A DNA stretch of 51,083 nucleotides, taken from NCBI GenBank assembly GCA_030626025.1, contig DAOUPT010000021.1:1-51083 (forward strand), given 5' to 3'. The DNA comes from Anderseniella sp. (GTDB lineage: Bacteria; Pseudomonadota; Alphaproteobacteria; Rhizobiales; Aestuariivirgaceae). The position numbers and the translations under genes are program-made. The notes under the pieces are model-generated. The model had not been told where the DNA came from. It ran no database searches and was given only the letters and a program-made list of their open reading frames with translations. Below, piece after piece: positions 47,308 through 51,083 of the stretch (position 1 is the stretch's first letter; every line of letters starts with the position of its first letter).

Positions 47308-48119
47308 TGCCTAAAATAGATACAGCCGATGGCCCGGTCTGGAAGCGCCGCCAGACACCCAAACAACTTATGATCTGGTTTGGCTGGCTGATTGCTGTGG
47401 CCATAGCAGCCTATGCATGGCATTTGATTTCTGAAAAAACTGTTTGGTTCTTTGTCTGGGACGCCCCCCGTCAAATGCTTGATATTTCTACGCGCATGGT
47501 GCCTCCAGCCTGGTCTTATATGGACGTTTTGTGGAAGCCGGTCTGGGATACCATCAACATTGCAACCATCGGCTCAATGATTGCCATGGCAATTGCCATT
47601 CCCGTTGCCTTTGCCGCTGCTCACAACACCACACCACACAGACTGGTACGCGCTGGCGCCCTGTTTATCATCGTTTCCACCCGCTCGATCAATTCACTGG
47701 TCTGGGCGTTGTTGCTGGTTGTGGTCGTTGGCCCCGGTGTTCTGGCTGGAACGCTGGCCATCGGTATTCGCTCGATCGGTGGCTGTGCAAAGTTGCTGTA
47801 TGAAGGCATAGAAGAAATCAACCAGACCCAGGTTGAAGCAATTGAGGCAACCGGAGCATCTCCTGCCCAAAAAATGATTTACGGGGTTTTGCCACAAGTC
47901 CTGCCGACTTTCGCCGGTGTCGGTGTATTCCGCTGGGATGTCAATGTACGTGGCTCCACCATTTTGGGAATTGTCGGAGCCGGCGGTATTGGAGTACAAC
48001 TTAACGCATCAATTAACACCCTTGCCTGGACTCAGGTTTCAATGATTTTGCTGGTGATTTTGGGAGCGGTTATTTTGTCAGAATGGATATCTGCCAAGGT
48101 TCGCCACGCCATCATATAA
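47307..48119 (+). CDS. phnE: Phosphonate ABC transporter permease 2
   Basis: A 270-residue permease paralogous to the preceding one, with the coupling loop EGIEEINQTQVEAIEATGAS and [17 protein letters not shown]. Two PhnE proteins probably form a heterodimeric channel. ATG at 47307 overlaps the previous stop (TAATG); an in-frame GTG 12 bases upstream is less likely. Confidence 0.93.
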   Translation: MPKIDTADGPVWKRRQTPKQLMIWFGWLIAVAIAAYAWHLISEKTVWFFVWDAPRQMLDISTRMVPPAWSYMDVLWKPVWDTINIATIGSMIAMAIAIPVAFAAAHNTTPHRLVRAGALFIIVSTRSINSLVWALLLVVVVGPGVLAGTLAIGIRSIGGCAKLLYEGIEEINQTQVEAIEATGASPAQKMIYGVLPQVLPTFAGVGVFRWDVNVRGSTILGIVGAGGIGVQLNASINTLAWTQVSMILLVILGAVILSEWISAKVRHAII

Positions 48120-48128
48120 GGAGCAACC

Positions 48129-48176
48129 ATGCTTGCAGCGTTTTTGATGACTAGGCGAATGCAAGCGGCAGTGTAA
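48129..48176 (+). other. 15-codon frame with strong ribosome binding site after phnE
   Basis: AAGGAG lies six bases before an ATG nine bases after the second phnE stop, exactly as for a next operon gene, but the frame (MLAAFLMTRRMQAAV) ends after 15 codons and runs into the convergent kinase gene. It may be the remains of a gene cut off by a rearrangement, or a tiny peptide. Confidence 0.3.
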
Positions 48177-49728
48177 CCTTAAAAGTTGCACCGATTTCTG
48201 CTGGTAAAATCTCAACCGACCCACCGTGGGCTTCAACAAGTGACTGCACAATACCAAGGCCAAGTCCGGTGCCGCCATTGGCCCGGCGGGTGGTAAAGAA
48301 CGGGGTGAATATTTTATCCCGGTTTGCTGCAGAAATTCCATCTCCATCATCGCTGACAATAAAGCTCACCATATCACTGTTTGTCGTCGCAGTTATTTCC
48401 ACAGTGCTGGCGTTGTGGTGCAAAGAGTTCTCAATCAGGTTAGAGAACACGGTGGAAAAATTTTCGCGCGACAGGGAAACAAGACCCTCAGCCGGCACAA
48501 TCTCAACCCCGGCATAAGCAGCCTTAAGCGCAATCAGCCCATCGCTGATATTGGTAGCACCACCATCAGGAGTAACGCTATCGGCTCGGGCCTGATCGAG
48601 CAAACGGGTTACCAACTGTCGCAAGCGGTTTGTATCGCCCTGAATGTTAGAAATAAACCGCGTCCGCTCGTCATCCGACATAGTATCATAATGCTCGCCC
48701 AATAATTCTGCAGCGCCCTGAATTGAGGTCAGCGGTGTTTTGAACTCATGGCTGACATGGGAGGCAAAGTCGCGAATATACTCGCTGCGGTCATGTAACG
48801 ACAGCGCCATGTCCGAAAAACTTTTCGACAGCAACGCCATTTCCTGAGTGCCGGGCCGTTGCATAGGTTTCATCGCCTCGATGTCGCCTTCTGATATTTT
48901 ACCAGCCCGTTTGATCAGCCGGTTGATTGGTCGCGAAATGGTTGCCGATGTCAGCAGGGCTAGTAACAACGTCAACCCGACAATGGTCAGCGCCGCCAAA
49001 ATTACTTTTTGGCGTTGGGCATACATGTGCTGCAAAATCGAATTGGGCGTTCGTGACAGATAGGCAACGCCGAGCAGCCGGTCGCTATGGATAATCGGAT
49101 AAGCAACAAAAATCCGGATGCCAGTGCTACGGCTGATACCCGACCACGAGGGCAGGCGCGCGCTGGTTTCGCGCTCGCGGATAACGCTGGCATATTTGCC
49201 ATTCAAGGCCAACCCCACTTCACGCACATGAGCAAAGGACTGCCCGACCTCAAACCGCCCGGCCACAGCAACCCCGTTGTAATCAAGAATCTTCAAACCG
49301 GCTAAAGTGGATTTGCGGGCTTCAGAAATAATCGCCGTGAGCTTTTTACCAGCAGCAAGTGCAATAGCATCGGGCGAGGTGGTCGGCATGGTCCCGTCAG
49401 CCCGGTCGGGCAACGGGTCCGCAGCGGTTAAATCCAGCTGCGCAATGATCGGCACATAGTCAAAGTCACCAAGCTTTTGAGTCTTGGGCGGCTGCGTCTT
49501 GTGACCATAGTCAGACAAATCATCTTGCCGCTCCAGCACCTCTTGGCGATAGGCGGCGGCCAGCACGGCACCTTGCGAGATCAACTCGCTCTCGGTTTGC
49601 CGCACCAACTGATTTTCATAAATCCGAAAAAACAGCAAACTGCCAAGCGGCAAAATCAGCACCGCCAGATTGACAATCAGCAAAACCGTGCGAAGTCGCG
49701 GGCGAAAAAATTCCGGCACTATTGGCAA
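48151..49728 (-). CDS. Sensor histidine kinase with HAMP domain (CreC-like)
   Basis: A 525-residue kinase. Helices at about 12-35 and 240-262 flank a periplasmic sensor domain; HAMP follows (about 263-316), then HisKA with H327 (FASHVSHEFKTPLTSI) and HATPase with NLIENSLHHN, DDGDGI and GTGLGLGIV. Its start overlaps the regulator gene by 10 bp. The signal is unknown. Confidence 0.92.
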   Translation of the reverse strand: MPIVPEFFRPRLRTVLLIVNLAVLILPLGSLLFFRIYENQLVRQTESELISQGAVLAAAYRQEVLERQDDLSDYGHKTQPPKTQKLGDFDYVPIIAQLDLTAADPLPDRADGTMPTTSPDAIALAAGKKLTAIISEARKSTLAGLKILDYNGVAVAGRFEVGQSFAHVREVGLALNGKYASVIRERETSARLPSWSGISRSTGIRIFVAYPIIHSDRLLGVAYLSRTPNSILQHMYAQRQKVILAALTIVGLTLLLALLTSATISRPINRLIKRAGKISEGDIEAMKPMQRPGTQEMALLSKSFSDMALSLHDRSEYIRDFASHVSHEFKTPLTSIQGAAELLGEHYDTMSDDERTRFISNIQGDTNRLRQLVTRLLDQARADSVTPDGGATNISDGLIALKAAYAGVEIVPAEGLVSLSRENFSTVFSNLIENSLHHNASTVEITATTNSDMVSFIVSDDGDGISAANRDKIFTPFFTTRRANGGTGLGLGIVQSLVEAHGGSVEILPAEIGATFKVTLPLAFA

Positions 49729-50411
49729 TCTCCAATCCGATACCCCACACCATGTACGGTCTCAATCGAGTCACCGCACCCTAACGCCGAAAATTTGCCG
49801 CGAATATGGCGGATGTGACTGTCGATGGTGCGGTCCGAAACATGGATGTTGTCAGGATAGGCATGTGAAACGATCATATCGCGGTTCAGCACCCGATGAT
49901 TATAGCGCACAAAACAGGTCAAAATGGCATATTCAGTCGCCGTCAACGTCATCGCCTTGCCATCCCACTCAGCCAGATGCTTGACCGGCTCCAGTAACAG
50001 CTTGCCATGGGTGTGGATAATATCGTCTTCATCAATTTCAGGGGCTGGCTTGGTGCGCCGCAAAATCACATTTACCCGCGCCACCAGTTCACGCGGAGAA
50101 AACGGCTTGGTGACATAATCATCACCACCAATCTCCAACCCGATAATCCGGTCAATCTCTTCATCACGCGAAGACAAAAACAACACCGGCACCGTACTGG
50201 TTTTGCGTATCTCCTTACAAACTTCCAACCCGTCCATCTCTGGCAAATTGATATCCAGCACCACAAGGTCGGGCTTGAAACTATCAAACACCTCCAGCGC
50301 CTCGGCACCATCAACAGCAGAAGCAGTTTCCATGTCAGCCTTTTCCAGCGCGAATTTTGTGACTTCCAGAATATGGGGGTCATCATCAACGATTAGTATT
50401 TTCTTGGTCAT
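49719..50411 (-). CDS. OmpR/PhoB-family response regulator (CreB-like)
   Basis: A 230-residue regulator: receiver domain with acidic D9-D11 and phospho-acceptor D53 (LVVLDINLPEMDG), then a winged-helix output domain (TLTATEYAILTCFVRY, RTIDSHIRHIRGKF, VHGVGYRIG). The start at 50411 has AGGAA six bases ahead. It is upstream of and coupled to the kinase. It resembles but is not shown to be PhoB; if it were, it could act on the Pho box at 44540. Confidence 0.92.
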   Translation of the reverse strand: MTKKILIVDDDPHILEVTKFALEKADMETASAVDGAEALEVFDSFKPDLVVLDINLPEMDGLEVCKEIRKTSTVPVLFLSSRDEEIDRIIGLEIGGDDYVTKPFSPRELVARVNVILRRTKPAPEIDEDDIIHTHGKLLLEPVKHLAEWDGKAMTLTATEYAILTCFVRYNHRVLNRDMIVSHAYPDNIHVSDRTIDSHIRHIRGKFSALGCGDSIETVHGVGYRIGDCQ

Positions 50412-50478
50412 TGCGGTTCCTGAATGTTCCATATACCGGATTGCTGTGTACGTTACGCTATTTTTGAGAAAAGAAAAA

Positions 50479-50574
50479 CCGGATCAGACGATGGTGGCAG
50501 CTTGTAGATTGGGTGGCTGAGGGGATGGGAATAAACCCTAATCCTCAAGCCACCAGCCATCTTGCCTGATCCGG
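50479..50574. repeat. Large imperfect hairpin
   Basis: Outer arms CCGGATCAG (50479-50487) and CTGATCCGG (50566-50574) pair perfectly; GATGG/CCATC (50490-50494, 50557-50561) and GGTGGCT/AGCCACC plus AGG/CCT (within 50512-50522 and 50543-50554) continue the stem. It may be an intergenic palindromic repeat or a structured RNA. Confidence 0.6.
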
Positions 50575-50593
50575 CAGGGGAGGGAACTTTCAT

Positions 50594-50677
50594 AAATCTC
50601 AAACACCGGGTGAACGCGCTTTAGGAGAGTGGGAGAGGACGCGTAATCATCATTTGCAGGGGAGGTGATTGAGATTT
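50594..50677 (+). repeat. Second stem-loop followed by T-rich run
   Basis: AAATCTCAA-A-CACC (50594-50607) pairs with GGTG-A-TTGAGATTT (50664-50677), 13 base pairs with one mismatch, followed by GTTTTTGTGTTG. This could terminate a plus-strand RNA coming from the first hairpin. Confidence 0.45.
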
Positions 50678-50686
50678 GTTTTTGTG

Positions 50687-50698
50687 TTGTCATGACAA
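50687..50698. promoter_or_regulatory. Perfect 12-base palindrome, possible operator
   Basis: TTGTCATGACAA is its own reverse complement and lies about 150 bp before the MtoX-like start codon. It could bind a dimeric regulator; no regulator gene is adjacent apart from the OmpR-type one. Confidence 0.35.
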
Positions 50699-50849
50699 TG
50701 GGTTTAGCAGCGCCATGTTCAAAACATATGTCAGCCCCGCTTAATCCTTCCGCAAAGCTTGTGCACATATCGTGTAGACCGAATTTGACTGAATGTCGCA
50801 CCTGTGTAACCGTGCCCCACGGCAGACAAACCAACAGGAGGAACAACCA

Positions 50850-51083
50850 ATGAAAAATCGGATTTCAAGTTTTATAGGTGCCCTTGTATTGACGACAATC
50901 ATCTCGGGCCCGGTGATTATGGCACCGCCAGCGCTGGCCGATGAAACCTGTCAGTCACCTTATATGGCCAAGATCACTGGAGTTGAGGAATACGTCTATG
51001 TCTGGACACTGGGTGCCAAGGGTGTTGGTGATGAAAGTGACAAGATGGTCACCATTGATCTGCGGCCGAATTCGTCAACCTAT
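50850..51083 (+). CDS. mtoX: Selenium-binding protein / methanethiol oxidase family, 3' truncated by the window
   Basis: The first 78 codons are visible: a signal peptide (1 to about 30, ending ALA before DETC) and the family opening DETCQSPYMAKITG, EYVYVWTLG, GDESDKMVTIDL. These match the SBP56 family, whose bacterial members include the periplasmic copper enzyme MtoX that turns methanethiol into formaldehyde, sulfide and peroxide. GGAGG with good spacing precedes the ATG. The catalytic part lies outside the window, so the enzyme activity is inferred from family only. Confidence 0.75.
   Translation, partial: MKNRISSFIGALVLTTIISGPVIMAPPALADETCQSPYMAKITGVEEYVYVWTLGAKGVGDESDKMVTIDLRPNSSTY

Larger units (their letters stand above)
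50412..50849. other. Hairpin-rich intergenic region before the MtoX-like gene
   Basis: No gene supported. It holds two large hairpins (50479-50574 and 50594-50677), a 12-base palindrome (50687-50698) and must contain promoters for both flanking units. A TTGACT at 50785-50790 is a possible -35 for the MtoX-like gene, with no clear -10. Confidence 0.5.

Noticed and set aside
49719-50411. PhoB itself
   Set aside because: The receiver and winged-helix are of the OmpR/PhoB family, but the partner kinase has a large periplasmic sensor domain and HAMP unlike PhoR, and no pst or phoU genes are nearby.

Overview
The window looks like a chromosomal segment of an alphaproteobacterium, most likely a marine or otherwise aquatic member of the Hyphomicrobiales (Rhizobiales). 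The basis is the RNase E architecture (acidic insertion in the S1 domain, tail ending in RKGWWSK), the iscR-suf cluster layout, the bactofilin/LytM pair, and dispersed palindromic intergenic elements of a kind common in that order. No phage, integrase, CRISPR array, rRNA or tRNA gene was seen. The order assignment is inference.

Layout. (1) 1-5334: the 3'-truncated amidase gene amiC and the divergent rne with a long structured leader, then a small exported DUF302 protein. (2) 5386-8290: a fused UroD-like/corrinoid-binding protein divergent from a LysR regulator with a clear T-N11-A dyad. (3) 8304-18616: envelope and housekeeping genes: bactofilin, LytM peptidase, bcp, a 1,167-residue AsmA-like protein, tyrS, anmK, and a TetR/extended-SDR divergent pair. 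(4) 18638-23585: small stress or detoxification genes (VOC, CDF transporter, ABM and NIPSNAP proteins, ArsR regulator, GFA protein), a Cfa-type methyltransferase and a hydrolase. (5) 23663-31637: an iron-sulfur assembly cluster, iscR, class I cysteine desulfurase, sufBCDS, sufT, sufA, then tfoX, headed by a sequence that fits the E. coli type 1 IscR site. (6) 31650-34804: rhlE, two related inverted-repeat elements, a candidate small RNA and two small exported proteins. (7) 34950-41072: parE, a DODA-family protein, a thioredoxin-fold protein, a HAD hydrolase, exported MsrA and a MatB-like ligase. (8) 41142-48119: an unrecognised exported protein, a NarX/NarL-like two-component pair, and phnD-phnC-phnE-phnE behind a good Pho-box match. 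(9) 48151-51083: a second two-component system (OmpR type), a hairpin-rich intergenic stretch, and the start of a selenium-binding-protein/methanethiol-oxidase gene.

How the genes fit together. The suf genes overlap or nearly overlap and form one transcription unit that supplies Fe-S clusters under IscR feedback. The phn genes form an importer for phosphonate or a related reduced or organic phosphorus compound; no C-P lyase genes are present here. The corrinoid fusion protein and the MtoX-like gene hint at use of methylated or sulfur-containing one-carbon compounds, but they lie about 43 kb apart and any link is inference. The least explained parts are the corrinoid fusion with its apparently altered metal motif, the 33.5-34.1 kb region (257-bp nested palindrome plus candidate RNA), the structured element between the first cysteine desulfurase and sufB, and the 50.4-50.8 kb hairpins.
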